DNA of 64,000 nucleotides. Origin: an uncultured Parabacteroides sp. (lineage in GTDB: Bacteria > Bacteroidota > Bacteroidia > Bacteroidales > Tannerellaceae). Location: NCBI GenBank assembly GCA_949298575.1, contig CASFXH010000008.1, positions 56,289 through 120,288 of the forward strand. The letters run 5' to 3'. A program made the translations under genes and the position numbers. The notes beneath the pieces are model-generated. The model was not told where the DNA came from, ran no database searches, and was given only the letters and a program-made list of their open reading frames with translations. Shown here piece after piece: positions 52,085 to 60,694 of this stretch. Every line of letters begins with the position of its first letter. Positions within the stretch are counted from its first letter, which is position 1.

Positions 52085-52578
52085 CTCATTTCCTCAAAAA
52101 GATACGCGGCCATCCGCTCCAGATACTCGGCGTCCACTTGGTCGAACGCGCGGAGATTCTCGCTGTCGATGTCGAGGACGGCCACGACGCGACCTTCCCG
52201 GAAAACGGGGACGACGATCTCGGACCGCGAGGCGCTGTTGCAGGCGATGTGTCCCGGAAATTGTTCGACGTCGGGCACGACGACGGTCTGCCGCGTCGCC
52301 CAGGCGGTCCCGCAAACGCCCCGTCCGCGTTGGATGCGGGTGCAGGCGATGGGCCCTTGGAACGGGCCGAGGACCAACTCTTCGCCTTTCTCGCCCTCGA
52401 CCACGCGGTAGAATCCGACCCAAAAGAAATGGAACGTCTGGCATAGGGCCGCGGCCAGGTTGGCCATTTTCGCGATCGCGTCGGGCTCGCCGGCCATGAG
52501 CGAGCGGACTTGCGGGAGAAGGGCGCGGTAGCGTGCGTCCTTGTCGCTCTCCGTGGAGATGAATAATTCTTCTGACAT
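52081..52578 (-). CDS. msrC: Free methionine-R-sulfoxide reductase (GAF domain)
   Basis: 165 aa, one GAF domain. The fRMsr signature is clear: 'HFFWVGFYRV', 'LGPFQGPIACTRIQRGRGVCGTAWATRQTVVVPDVEQFPGHIACNSASRSEIVVPVF' with the three conserved cysteines, and 'VLDIDSENLRAFDQVDAEYLE'. It reduces free Met-R-O. Its 5' region is filled by the 42-bp array C, which lies between it and the MATE gene (divergent). Confidence 0.92.
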   Translation of the reverse strand: MSEELFISTESDKDARYRALLPQVRSLMAGEPDAIAKMANLAAALCQTFHFFWVGFYRVVEGEKGEELVLGPFQGPIACTRIQRGRGVCGTAWATRQTVVVPDVEQFPGHIACNSASRSEIVVPVFREGRVVAVLDIDSENLRAFDQVDAEYLERMAAYLFEEMS

Positions 52579-52603
52579 GATATATATAATAATGTATAGT
52601 CTG

Positions 52604-52870
52604 TTTCACGTGTGAAATGGATCGCCGACAATCCGCGAAAGCCCGTTTCACGTGTGAAATGGATCTCCAACAATCCGCGGAAGCCCATTTCACGTGTGAA
52701 ATGGATCGCCAACAATCCGCGGAAGGCCATTTCACGTGTGAAATGGCCTTTGTTTGGCGCGCGAAGCCCGTTTCACGTGTGAAATGGATCTCCGACAATC
52801 CGCGGAAGCCCATTTCACGTGTGAAATGAGCCTCCGACAGTCCGCGGAGATCCGTTTCACGTGCGCGACG
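52604..52870. repeat. 42-bp tandem array C
   Basis: The palindrome TTTCAC-GT-GTGAAA starts at 52604, 52646, 52688, 52730, 52771, 52813 and (decayed) 52855: a 42-bp step, 41 once. In the best copies the arms extend to CCATTTCAC/GTGAAATGG (20 bp). The ~22-bp spacers hold CGACAATCCGCGGAAGCC-type sequence. One spacer (52745-52770) is unrelated to the rest. It separates divergent msrC and MATE genes and contains CACGTG cores. Confidence 0.95.
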
Positions 52871-52940
52871 GTCTTCCCCGAAGGCGGGCCAAAGTTCGGC
52901 ATAACGCGTGAAATAATTTCCGGTTGAGGGCATAAAATTG

Positions 52941-52948
52941 TATCTTCG
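52941..52948 (+). promoter_or_regulatory. Promoter -7 element of the MATE gene
   Basis: TATCTTCG, 7 bases before the ATG at 52956, implying a very short leader. Confidence 0.4.
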
Positions 52949-52955
52949 CGGCGTT

Positions 52956-54311
52956 ATGGCGCAAACAAATTCACCACTCGTTATCGGAACCGACCCCATT
53001 GGCCGCTTGTTGTGGCGCTTCGCGCTGCCCGCGATCATCGCGATGACGGCCTCCTCGCTTTACAACATTGTCGATAGCATCTTTATCGGGCACGGCGTGG
53101 GTCCGCTGGCCATCTCGGGCTTGGCGCTGACCTTCCCGCTGATGAACCTGGCGGCGGCGTTCGGCTCGCTGGTGGGCGTCGGGGCCTCGACGCTGGTCTC
53201 CGTCAAGCTGGGGCAGCGCGATTATGAAGGCGCGAACCGCATCTTGGGCAACGTGTTGGTGCTGAACGTGGTGCTGGGCCTGCTGTTCACGGCGGTGTTC
53301 TGGGTCTTGCTGGATCCGATCTTGTATTTCTTTGGGGCGAGCGACGTGACGATCGTTTACGCCCGCGATTATATGCGCGTGATCCTGATCGGCAACGTCG
53401 TCACGCACATGTATTTGGGCTTGAACTCGGTGCTCCGCTCAAGCGGTTTCCCGAAGATGGCCATGTACGCCACGCTGCTCTCGGTCGTGATCAACGTGAT
53501 TTTGAACCCGCTCTTTATCTTCACGTTCAAATGGGGCATCGCCGGGTCGGCTTGGGCGACGGTCATCTCGCAGGTGATCTCGCTCACCTTGCAAATGATC
53601 CACTTCTCGCGTCGCGACCAGCTGCTGCATTTCCAGCGGGGGATCTACCGGCTCCGGGGCGAGTTGGTGCGGGCGATGCTTTCGATCGGCCTCTCGCCTT
53701 TCTTGATGAACCTTTGCGCGTGCATGATCGTCATCCTCATCAACCGCGGCTTGCAGGAGCACGGGGGCGACATGGCGATCGGGGCGTATGGGATCGTCAA
53801 CCGGATCGCGTTCCTTTTCGTCATGATTATCATGGGCTTCAACCAAGGCATGCAACCCATCGCGGGCTATAACTACGGGGCGCGGCTCTACGGCCGTGTG
53901 CTCGACGTGACGCGGCTGACGATGCGCTGGGCTGTCGGGATCTCGACCTTGGGTTTCCTCTTATGCCAACTGACGCCCGAGCTGATCATCCGGATGTTCA
54001 CGAGCGACGCGGCGTTGATCGCCGTGGCGGTCTACGGCCTGCGGATCGTTTTCGCGGTCTATCCGGTCGTGGGTTTCCAGATGGTTTCCACGAACTTTTT
54101 CATGTCGATCGGCAAGCCCCGCCAAGCGATTTTCTTGTCGTTGACGCGGCAGTTGATTTTCCTGATCCCTTGCCTGATTATCCTGCCCCCGTTCTTGGGC
54201 CAACTGGGCGTATGGGTGAGCATCCCGATCGCCGACGTGATGGCCGCCGTGATCACCGCCATCTTGCTCGTCCGCCAATTCCGTTCATTTAAACAAGAAG
54301 CGAAGATATGA
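52956..54311 (+). CDS. MATE-family efflux transporter
   Basis: 451 aa from the ATG at 52956 (MAQTNSPLVIGTDPIGRLLWRFALPAIIAMTASSLYNIVDSIFIGHGVGPLAISGLALTFPLMNLAAAFGSLVGVGASTLVS). Twelve membrane spans with the MATE pseudo-repeat ('QGMQPIAGYNYGA' in the second half). Na+/H+-coupled export of drugs or metabolites; related proteins are in the DinF/NorM group. The stop overlaps the next gene by ATGA. Confidence 0.92.
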   Translation: MAQTNSPLVIGTDPIGRLLWRFALPAIIAMTASSLYNIVDSIFIGHGVGPLAISGLALTFPLMNLAAAFGSLVGVGASTLVSVKLGQRDYEGANRILGNVLVLNVVLGLLFTAVFWVLLDPILYFFGASDVTIVYARDYMRVILIGNVVTHMYLGLNSVLRSSGFPKMAMYATLLSVVINVILNPLFIFTFKWGIAGSAWATVISQVISLTLQMIHFSRRDQLLHFQRGIYRLRGELVRAMLSIGLSPFLMNLCACMIVILINRGLQEHGGDMAIGAYGIVNRIAFLFVMIIMGFNQGMQPIAGYNYGARLYGRVLDVTRLTMRWAVGISTLGFLLCQLTPELIIRMFTSDAALIAVAVYGLRIVFAVYPVVGFQMVSTNFFMSIGKPRQAIFLSLTRQLIFLIPCLIILPPFLGQLGVWVSIPIADVMAAVITAILLVRQFRSFKQEAKI

Positions 54312-54877
54312 AGCAGCTATTTTTCGATCTAGAGACGACGGGCATTTGCTATTGGAAGCACGGTATCCACCAGATCAGCGGCGAGATCGTGATCGACGGG
54401 GAGACGCGGGAATGTTTCGACTATAAGGTCCGCCCCAATCCGCGGGCCCAGATCGAGGAGGAGGCCTTGCGGGTAGGAGGCGTCACGCGGGAGCAAATTC
54501 TCGCCTATCCACCGATGGAAGAGGTCTACCGTTCCTTCATCGATCTGCTGGGCAAATATGTCGATCGTTACGACAAGCGCGACAAGTTTTTCCTCGTGGG
54601 TTATAACAACGCCTCGTTCGACAACCCGTTCCTGAAAGCGTTCTTCGTCCAAAATGGCGACCAATATTTCTATTCTTGGTTCTGGATCAACTCGATCGAC
54701 GTGATGGTGTTGGCCTCGCAGCGCCTGATGCTCCGCCGTCCGGAGATGAAAGACTTCCGCCTGGAGACCGTGGCCCGCGAGATGGGTATCAAGCTGGATC
54801 CGGCGCTCCTCCACGACGCTTCCTACGATATCCGCCTCACGCGTATGCTTTACGACAAGTTGACCAATCATTCTTAA
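54308..54877 (+). CDS. DEDD 3'-5' exonuclease (DnaQ-like)
   Basis: 189 aa. Exo I 'LFFDLETTGICYWKHGIHQISGEIVID' (Asp-x-Glu), Exo II 'FLVGYNNASFDNPFLKAFF' (N-x3-D) and Exo III 'DASYDIRLTRMLY' (Asp, with His in 'LHDASYD') give a complete DEDDh-type site. No polymerase domain. Proofreading or RNA/DNA trimming; partner unknown. Coupled to the MATE gene. Confidence 0.88.
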   Translation: MKQLFFDLETTGICYWKHGIHQISGEIVIDGETRECFDYKVRPNPRAQIEEEALRVGGVTREQILAYPPMEEVYRSFIDLLGKYVDRYDKRDKFFLVGYNNASFDNPFLKAFFVQNGDQYFYSWFWINSIDVMVLASQRLMLRRPEMKDFRLETVAREMGIKLDPALLHDASYDIRLTRMLYDKLTNHS

Positions 54878-54890
54878 ATCCTAGCCCGCG

Positions 54891-55913
54891 ATGAACCGAC
54901 GACTTCTATTGATCTATTCGATCATGCTCCTCACCCTGACGCTTTTCGCGTGCGGCGCCTCCGCCCAGACGACGAGCGCTTATCCGCGAAATGGCGACGG
55001 GATCATCACCTTCTTGAAACGCCATGGCTATACGAGCTCGGCCGATCGACAGGCTTTCATCCGCCTGAACGCGGGAAAATTCGGGAAAAACAACGCGTTG
55101 CTGATGGGCGTGCGCTACAAGTTGCCCACCACGAAGGCCAAGGCCAGCGCCTCGCCGGGTATTCGCAAGAACAATTATGAGCCTCTTTTCGGAAAAGCTT
55201 TAGCTAAATATACCGTCACTTCGAATGAGTTGAAGGGCGCGTGCTTCTATGTGGTGAGCGGCCACGGCGGACCCGATCCTGGCGCGATTGGCCGCATGGG
55301 CTCCCATTACCTGCACGAGGACGAATACGCTTACGACATCGCGCTCCGCCTAGCCAGGGTCCTCCTCTCGAAAGGCGCGAGCGTCCACATCATCATCCAA
55401 GACGCCAAAGACGGGATCCGCGACCAGCAATACCTCAGCAACAGCAAGCGCGAGACCTGCATGGGCGAGGCGATCCCCTTCAACCAAGTGAGCCGCCTTG
55501 AGCAACGTAGCGCGAAGATCAATTCTTTAAGCCAAAAAGATCCTGAAAGCTACAAGCGGGCGATCTTCATCCACGTCGATAGCCGCAGCAAGCGCGAGCG
55601 GACCGATGTCTTCTTCTATCACCAGAAAGACAACGCCGCGAGCAAGCGTCTGGCCCGCACGATGCGCTCCACCTTCCAAAACAAGTATCGGCAGCATCAG
55701 CCCGGAAGAGGTTTCTCGGGCACGGTGGAGGCACGCAACTTGTACGTCCTTCGCCATACGCGTCCGGTTTCCGTTTTCGTGGAATTGGGTAATATCCAAA
55801 ACAGTTTCGACCAGCGGCGGATCATCTTGAGCAACAATCGCCAAGCTTTGGCCAACTGGTTGTGCGAGGGGTTCATTACCGATTATCAAGCGTTCAAGAA
55901 ATCCTCGAAATGA
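54891..55913 (+). CDS. N-acetylmuramoyl-L-alanine amidase
   Basis: 340 aa. Signal-like N-terminus 'LLLIYSIMLLTLTLFACGASAQ' (the Cys lies in a possible lipobox). A LysM-like N-terminal stretch ('YPRNGDGIITFLKRHGYTSSADRQAFIRLNAG') precedes the Amidase_3 domain: 'FYVVSGHGGPDPGAIGRMGSHYLHEDEYAYDIALRLARVL' (zinc His, Glu), 'AIFIHVDSR' (second His) and 'VSVFVELGNIQNSFDQ' (catalytic Glu). It cleaves peptide stems from glycans in the periplasm. ATGA overlap with the next gene. Confidence 0.9.
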   Translation: MNRRLLLIYSIMLLTLTLFACGASAQTTSAYPRNGDGIITFLKRHGYTSSADRQAFIRLNAGKFGKNNALLMGVRYKLPTTKAKASASPGIRKNNYEPLFGKALAKYTVTSNELKGACFYVVSGHGGPDPGAIGRMGSHYLHEDEYAYDIALRLARVLLSKGASVHIIIQDAKDGIRDQQYLSNSKRETCMGEAIPFNQVSRLEQRSAKINSLSQKDPESYKRAIFIHVDSRSKRERTDVFFYHQKDNAASKRLARTMRSTFQNKYRQHQPGRGFSGTVEARNLYVLRHTRPVSVFVELGNIQNSFDQRRIILSNNRQALANWLCEGFITDYQAFKKSSK

Positions 55914-57151
55914 GCGAGCCGATCCTAAATACGTACGCCCCTTTTGCCCGTCCTCTCTACGTGATGCTGAAGCCCGTGGGCTCGCGCTGCAATTTAGCGT
56001 GCGATTATTGCTACTACTTGGAGAAAAGCAAACTTTATCCGGAAGAACGCGACACGCTAATGAGTGAAGCGTTGTTGGAAAAGTTTATCCAAGAATACAT
56101 CGAAGCCCAGACGACGCCCTACGTGCTCTTCACTTGGCACGGTGGGGAACCGCTCATGCGGCCTATCGCTTTCTACCGGAAGGCTTTAAAATTACAACGC
56201 AAATACGCGGGCGGACGTCGGATCGAGAACAGTTTGCAGACGAACGGCGTTTTGCTCAACGACGAGTGGTGCGCCTTTCTCAAGCGGAATAGTTTCCTGG
56301 TGGGCCTGTCGATCGACGGTCCGCAAGTCTTTCACGACGCCTATCGACGGGGGCGACACGGGGAGCCGTCTTTTGATCGGGTCATGCGGGGCATCCATTT
56401 GTTAAAAAAATATGGGGTCGAATACAACGCGATGGCGGTCGTCAATAGCCTCAACGTGGACCATCCTTTGGAATTCTATCGTTTCTTCAAGGCGATCGAT
56501 TGCCATTATATCCAATTTACCCCGATCGTGGAACGCCTTTCCGAACACCCCGATGGCACTCGGCTCACGAACCCGATGGAAAGGAATGTTCCCTTGGCGC
56601 CTTTCTCGGTCGATCCGCGAAAATGGGGCGATTTCCTTTGCGCCCTTTTCGATGAATGGGTGAAGGAAGACGTGGGGCGCTATTTCATTCAGCTTTTCGA
56701 CGCGACGTTAGCCAATTGGGTGGGTGAGCCTACTGGCTTGTGCGCCTTGGCGAAGCGATGCGGCCATGCCGGGGTGATGGAGTATAATGGCGACGTTTAC
56801 AATTGCGATCACTATGTTTTTCCCGAGTATAAGCTAGGGAATATTCAGACAAAGACTTTGACGGAGATGATGTATAGCCAGCAGCAAGCGCGGTTCGGGT
56901 CGGACAAGTACGACACGTTACCGCGACAATGCCGGGCCTGCGAGTACCTTTTCGCTTGCTATGGCGAATGTCCCAAGAACCGTTTCTGTCGGACGGCCGA
57001 AGGGGAGCCGGGCTTGAATTACCTCTGTGAAGGTTACTTGAAATTTTTCCGCCACGTGGCTCCTTACATGGATTTCATGAAGCGGGAGCTGATGGCGCGT
57101 CGTCCTCCCGCGAACGTGATGGCGTGGGCGAAAGCGAGAAAGTCCGAGTAA
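55910..57151 (+). CDS. Anaerobic sulfatase-maturating enzyme
   Basis: 413 aa from the ATG at 55910. Radical SAM core: 'KPVGSRCNLACDYCYYLEKSKLYP' (CxxxCxxC), 'LFTWHGGEPLMRPIAFYRKALKLQRKYA', 'NSLQTNGVLLNDEWC'. C-terminal SPASM with extra cysteines ('CGHAGVMEYNGDVYNCDHYVFPEYKLGN', 'CRACEYLFACYGECPKNRF'). It oxidises an active-site Cys or Ser of sulfatases to formylglycine. No sulfatase is in the window, so it must act in trans. ATGA overlap with the amidase gene. Confidence 0.92.
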   Translation: MSEPILNTYAPFARPLYVMLKPVGSRCNLACDYCYYLEKSKLYPEERDTLMSEALLEKFIQEYIEAQTTPYVLFTWHGGEPLMRPIAFYRKALKLQRKYAGGRRIENSLQTNGVLLNDEWCAFLKRNSFLVGLSIDGPQVFHDAYRRGRHGEPSFDRVMRGIHLLKKYGVEYNAMAVVNSLNVDHPLEFYRFFKAIDCHYIQFTPIVERLSEHPDGTRLTNPMERNVPLAPFSVDPRKWGDFLCALFDEWVKEDVGRYFIQLFDATLANWVGEPTGLCALAKRCGHAGVMEYNGDVYNCDHYVFPEYKLGNIQTKTLTEMMYSQQQARFGSDKYDTLPRQCRACEYLFACYGECPKNRFCRTAEGEPGLNYLCEGYLKFFRHVAPYMDFMKRELMARRPPANVMAWAKARKSE

Positions 57152-57156
57152 AATCG

Positions 57157-57164
57157 TATCTTTG
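57157..57164 (+). promoter_or_regulatory. Promoter -7 element of tldD
   Basis: TATCTTTG, full consensus, 29 bases before the tldD ATG. Confidence 0.6.
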
Positions 57165-57193
57165 TCGCTCTCAATTTAGGAAATAGAAAAGCG

Positions 57194-58645
57194 ATGATAG
57201 ATCATTTGAACGATAGGAAAGCGGGTGTCGCCTTCGCGTTGGACCATTTCAAGGTGAGCGAGGGGGACTTGAGGGCCGTCTTGGCCGCCGCTTTGGAGAA
57301 AGGGGGCGACTATGCGGATCTTTTCTTCGAGCATTCGCACAAGAACGTGCTTGGCCTGCGTGATGGGGAGGTGAATCGAGCTTCCTCGAATATTGATTAT
57401 GGAATGGGGGTCCGGGTTTTAGCGGGCGATCAGACAGGTTATGCCTACGTGGAGCGGATCACCTTGAATGAGATGCTGAAAGCGGCTCGAACGGCGGCGC
57501 GGATCGCGAATGGGGCCTCGAGTGTGACTTCTCCGGTCAACCTGACGGCTTTGGAGCACGCGAATCGTTTTTATCCTGTTCGTACGTCGTGGGATGAACT
57601 TTCAGTGAAGGAGAAGAAACCTTATCTTCAGCGATTGAATGACCGTATTTTCGAGAAAGATCCACGAGTGAACAAGGTGATCGCTTCGATGGGTGATTCA
57701 ACTTCGCACATTCTTTTCTGCAATTCTGAAGGTGATATTTACTACGATTACCGTCCGATGGCGACTCTCTCGGCAATGTGCCTGATGCAAGAGAACGGGC
57801 GAATCGAGAATTCGTATGCCGCCAGAGCCTTCCGGATGGGCGCGGAATTCTTGAATGATGGGCTGATCGAGGAGTTGGCCAGCGAGGTGGTCGCCAAGAC
57901 CGCTATCCTTTTCAAGGCGATCAAGCCCAAAGGAGGGGAGATGCCGGTGGTCATGGGTGCGGGTGGTTCGGGCATCCTGTTGCATGAGGCGATCGGACAT
58001 GCGTTCGAGGCTGATTTTAATCGAAAGAATACGTCGATTTTCTCGGATCAATTGCATAAAGTGATTTGCGATCGGCGGATCAATGTTGTTGACGATGGAA
58101 CGATACCCTTCAACCGTGGCTCCGTCAATGTTGATGATGAGGGTGTCGCCGGGCAAAAGACCTATATTGTACAGGAAGGTGTTTTGACAAGTTATTTGCA
58201 CGACCGGATTAGCGCACGTTATTATGGGGTTCCCTCGACGGGTAACGGTCGGCGTGAGTCATTCCGCCAAGTGCCTATCCCGAGAATGCGAGCCACCTAT
58301 ATGGAAGCGGGTGACGTGACGGAGGAGGAAATCATCTCAACCGTCAAGCATGGAGTCTATGCGGCGAATTTCACGAACGGACAAGTCCAGATCGGAGCTG
58401 GTGATTTTACTTTCTTTGTTAAGGATGGTTTCCTGATCGAAAACGGACGCTTGACACGACCGATTAAGGACATTAACATCATCGGGAACGGTCCCCGAGC
58501 ATTGGCGGATATCACGATGGTCGGGAATAATTATAAAATGGATAATGGAACTTGGACTTGCGGCAAAGATGGTCAGTCGTGCCCCGTCACCTGTGGCATG
58601 CCTTCCGTGTTAGTCCGTAAATTAACGGTTGGAGGAGAGAATTGA
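57194..58645 (+). CDS. tldD: Metalloprotease TldD
   Basis: 483 aa. 'GDYADLFFEHSHKNVLGLRDGEVNRASSNIDYGMGVRVLAGDQTGYAYVE' is the N-terminal substrate domain. The zinc site is 'GILLHEAIGHAFEADFNRK' (HExxxH), with 'NGRRESFRQVPIPRMRATYMEAGD' further on. TldD with TldE degrades unfolded peptides such as antitoxins (CcdA) and matures microcins in other bacteria. TldE starts 1 base after its stop. Confidence 0.95.
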   Translation: MIDHLNDRKAGVAFALDHFKVSEGDLRAVLAAALEKGGDYADLFFEHSHKNVLGLRDGEVNRASSNIDYGMGVRVLAGDQTGYAYVERITLNEMLKAARTAARIANGASSVTSPVNLTALEHANRFYPVRTSWDELSVKEKKPYLQRLNDRIFEKDPRVNKVIASMGDSTSHILFCNSEGDIYYDYRPMATLSAMCLMQENGRIENSYAARAFRMGAEFLNDGLIEELASEVVAKTAILFKAIKPKGGEMPVVMGAGGSGILLHEAIGHAFEADFNRKNTSIFSDQLHKVICDRRINVVDDGTIPFNRGSVNVDDEGVAGQKTYIVQEGVLTSYLHDRISARYYGVPSTGNGRRESFRQVPIPRMRATYMEAGDVTEEEIISTVKHGVYAANFTNGQVQIGAGDFTFFVKDGFLIENGRLTRPIKDINIIGNGPRALADITMVGNNYKMDNGTWTCGKDGQSCPVTCGMPSVLVRKLTVGGEN

Positions 58646-58646
58646 T

Positions 58647-59966
58647 ATGATTACGAAAGCTGATGAGAATCTTGTCCAATGGACAATGGATTTCGCCCTG
58701 AAACAGGGCTGCCAAGCGGCGCGTGTCGCTTTATATAATGGTTCGAACAGCACGTTCGAGATTCGTGACCTTAAGGTGGATCGCCTTCAACAGGCCTCGG
58801 AGAACAATTTGGTGATTCACCTTTTCGTGGATGGCCGCTACGGTTCGTTTTCTACCAATCGCCTCGATCGTGAGGAGCTGGTGCGTTTCCTCAAGGATAG
58901 TGTAGACGCTACTCGCTTTTTGGCGGAAGACCGGGCGCGAACTCTTCCGGATCCGGCGCTTTATTATCATGGAGATGGAGAAGATTTGGCCCTCTATGAT
59001 CCGGCTTTCGATCAGGTGGAGGCCGATGTAAAGGTTGATCTCGCTCGGGCGGTTTGCGCTGAGATGGTGGGGGCGGACCCGCGAATCGTTTCGGCGAACG
59101 CCTCTTATAGCGACGATCGGAGCTTCAAATACGTGATCGCCAGCAATGGTTTCGAGGGGCGGGCAGAGTTGTCTTCTTTCTCATTGATGGGTAGTGTCAG
59201 TATCAAGGGCGAGGGTGACGCTCGTCCTGAGGCTTATTGGTTCGACATGTCCCTTTTCTTCGATGAATTAATCCGCGAAGGAATCGGCCGGAAAGCTCTT
59301 GAGCGGGCAACGCGTAAATTGGGACAACGCAAGACGGCTTCCGGACGTTATACGATGGTGGTCGACAATCTCAATTCCGGTTCTCTACTCTCACCATTGG
59401 TCAACGCGCTCTATGGTTCGGCCATCCAGCAACGTAACTCTTTCCTTTTGGATAAATTAGATCAACGGGTACTGGGGACGAACGTGACACTTGTTGACGA
59501 TCCTCATCGGCGGCATACCTTAGGCGCTTGCTATTTTGATCCGGAGGGTTTGGCCACCCGGCGCAGGTCGGTTATCGAGGAAGGCGTGTTGAAAACGTAT
59601 TTCTTGGACACTTATTCGGCCAACAAATTAGGCGTGAGTCCTACCATTGGCTCGCCCTCTATTCTCTCGCTGGAATTGGGTGATCGGGATGAAGCTGCTC
59701 TTATCGCCGATATCGACCGGGGCATCTTCGTTACGGGTTTCAATGGTGGCAATTGCAATAGCTCAACAGGTGATTTTTCTTATGGAATCGAAGGTTTCAT
59801 GATTGAGAATGGTGAGCTGACACAACCCGTGTCCGAGATGAATATCACGGGCAATATGCTCACGCTTTGGTCGTCACTCCAAGCCATTGGCAATGATCCG
59901 CGGCCCTGTTCGCCTTGGAAGGTCCCGACTTTGGTCTTCGAAGGAGTCGATTTCAGCGGTCTTTAA
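58647..59966 (+). CDS. TldE/PmbA-family protein
   Basis: 439 aa from the ATG at 58647 (a TTG inside the tldD end is less likely). Homologous fold to TldD but without the HExxxH zinc site, as expected of TldE/PmbA. 'RYTMVVDNLNSGSLLSPLVNALYGSAIQQRNSFLLDKLDQRVLGTNVTLVDDPH' and 'TGFNGGNCNSSTGDFSYGIEGFMIENGELTQPVSEMNITGN' are family blocks. Forms the heterodimer with TldD. Its 3' end overlaps the convergent YhcH gene by 14 bases. Confidence 0.92.
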   Translation: MITKADENLVQWTMDFALKQGCQAARVALYNGSNSTFEIRDLKVDRLQQASENNLVIHLFVDGRYGSFSTNRLDREELVRFLKDSVDATRFLAEDRARTLPDPALYYHGDGEDLALYDPAFDQVEADVKVDLARAVCAEMVGADPRIVSANASYSDDRSFKYVIASNGFEGRAELSSFSLMGSVSIKGEGDARPEAYWFDMSLFFDELIREGIGRKALERATRKLGQRKTASGRYTMVVDNLNSGSLLSPLVNALYGSAIQQRNSFLLDKLDQRVLGTNVTLVDDPHRRHTLGACYFDPEGLATRRRSVIEEGVLKTYFLDTYSANKLGVSPTIGSPSILSLELGDRDEAALIADIDRGIFVTGFNGGNCNSSTGDFSYGIEGFMIENGELTQPVSEMNITGNMLTLWSSLQAIGNDPRPCSPWKVPTLVFEGVDFSGL

Positions 59967-60432
59967 CTACCTCGATAACTACCTCGATCGGAATCTTGAC
60001 GATCGCCTTCCGGATAAATCCTTGTCCGATGCCTGGCGCATGACCGTCTTCAGGGAAATAGATCGCGAATTGGCCGGGATAGATTTTCGTGAAGGCGGTC
60101 GGCCGGTCTACGTAGAATGCGATATCTTTCTTCTCATCGTAGTCAACGGTCGTCTCTGCCAATTGATCGAGAGGTTTCCAACCGATTTTCTCGATTCCAA
60201 TCAGGGGAATTTGAATGTCCAGATACTTTCGGTGGGTCTCGATGATCGCGTCGCTTTTGTTTTTCCCCTTAAAACTGGAAATGGTCAGGCGCATCTCGTC
60301 GTGTTCACCGAAAGTGTAATCGCCATCTTCCATCTTGGATAAATTCATCGACCGGAAATAGTCGAACGCCTGCCGGAAGAGGGGATGCAACGTCTCGAAG
60401 CGCCCCGTGTTCTCGAGTGAGTCTAAAATCAT
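59953..60432 (-). CDS. YhcH/YjgK/YiaL-family protein
   Basis: 159 aa cupin-like protein: 'GDYTFGEHDEMRLTISSFKGKNKSDAIIETHRKYLDIQIPLIGIEKIGW', 'YDEKKDIAFYVDRPTAFTKIYPGQFAIYFPEDGHAPGIGQGFIRKAIVKIP'. The 'E-x-H' and 'PEDGHAPG' blocks carry metal ligands as in YhcH. Members act on sialic acid or other sugars (anomerase-type roles), though the substrate is not certain. Ends within tldE's last codons on the other strand. Confidence 0.85.
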   Translation of the reverse strand: MILDSLENTGRFETLHPLFRQAFDYFRSMNLSKMEDGDYTFGEHDEMRLTISSFKGKNKSDAIIETHRKYLDIQIPLIGIEKIGWKPLDQLAETTVDYDEKKDIAFYVDRPTAFTKIYPGQFAIYFPEDGHAPGIGQGFIRKAIVKIPIEVVIEVVKDR

Positions 60433-60694
60433 GTTGTTTTGTTTCTTGTGCGAACGCGAAAATACGAAAAAGAAACGTAGGTTAGTACACGAGAATTGTC
60501 AATACTAGACACCTTCGCGGTTTATGCAAAGCAACTCAATCATAAAATAACCATCATAAAATCGATGTTTTTTCGCCATTCTTTTTACACAATCCAATCT
60601 ATGTGTGGCGATTTATCGAGAATATCTCTATCTTTGTCTGCAACGAGAAGAATCATTGTCTCTAAAAACAGGAGTCGCGAAAGATATAAACTGT
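60433..60694. other. Intergenic region before the type III R-M locus
   Basis: 262 AT-rich bases. TATCTTTG at 60629-60636 is a full -7 consensus, 59 bases before the mod ATG. No gene is recognised. Confidence 0.5.
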
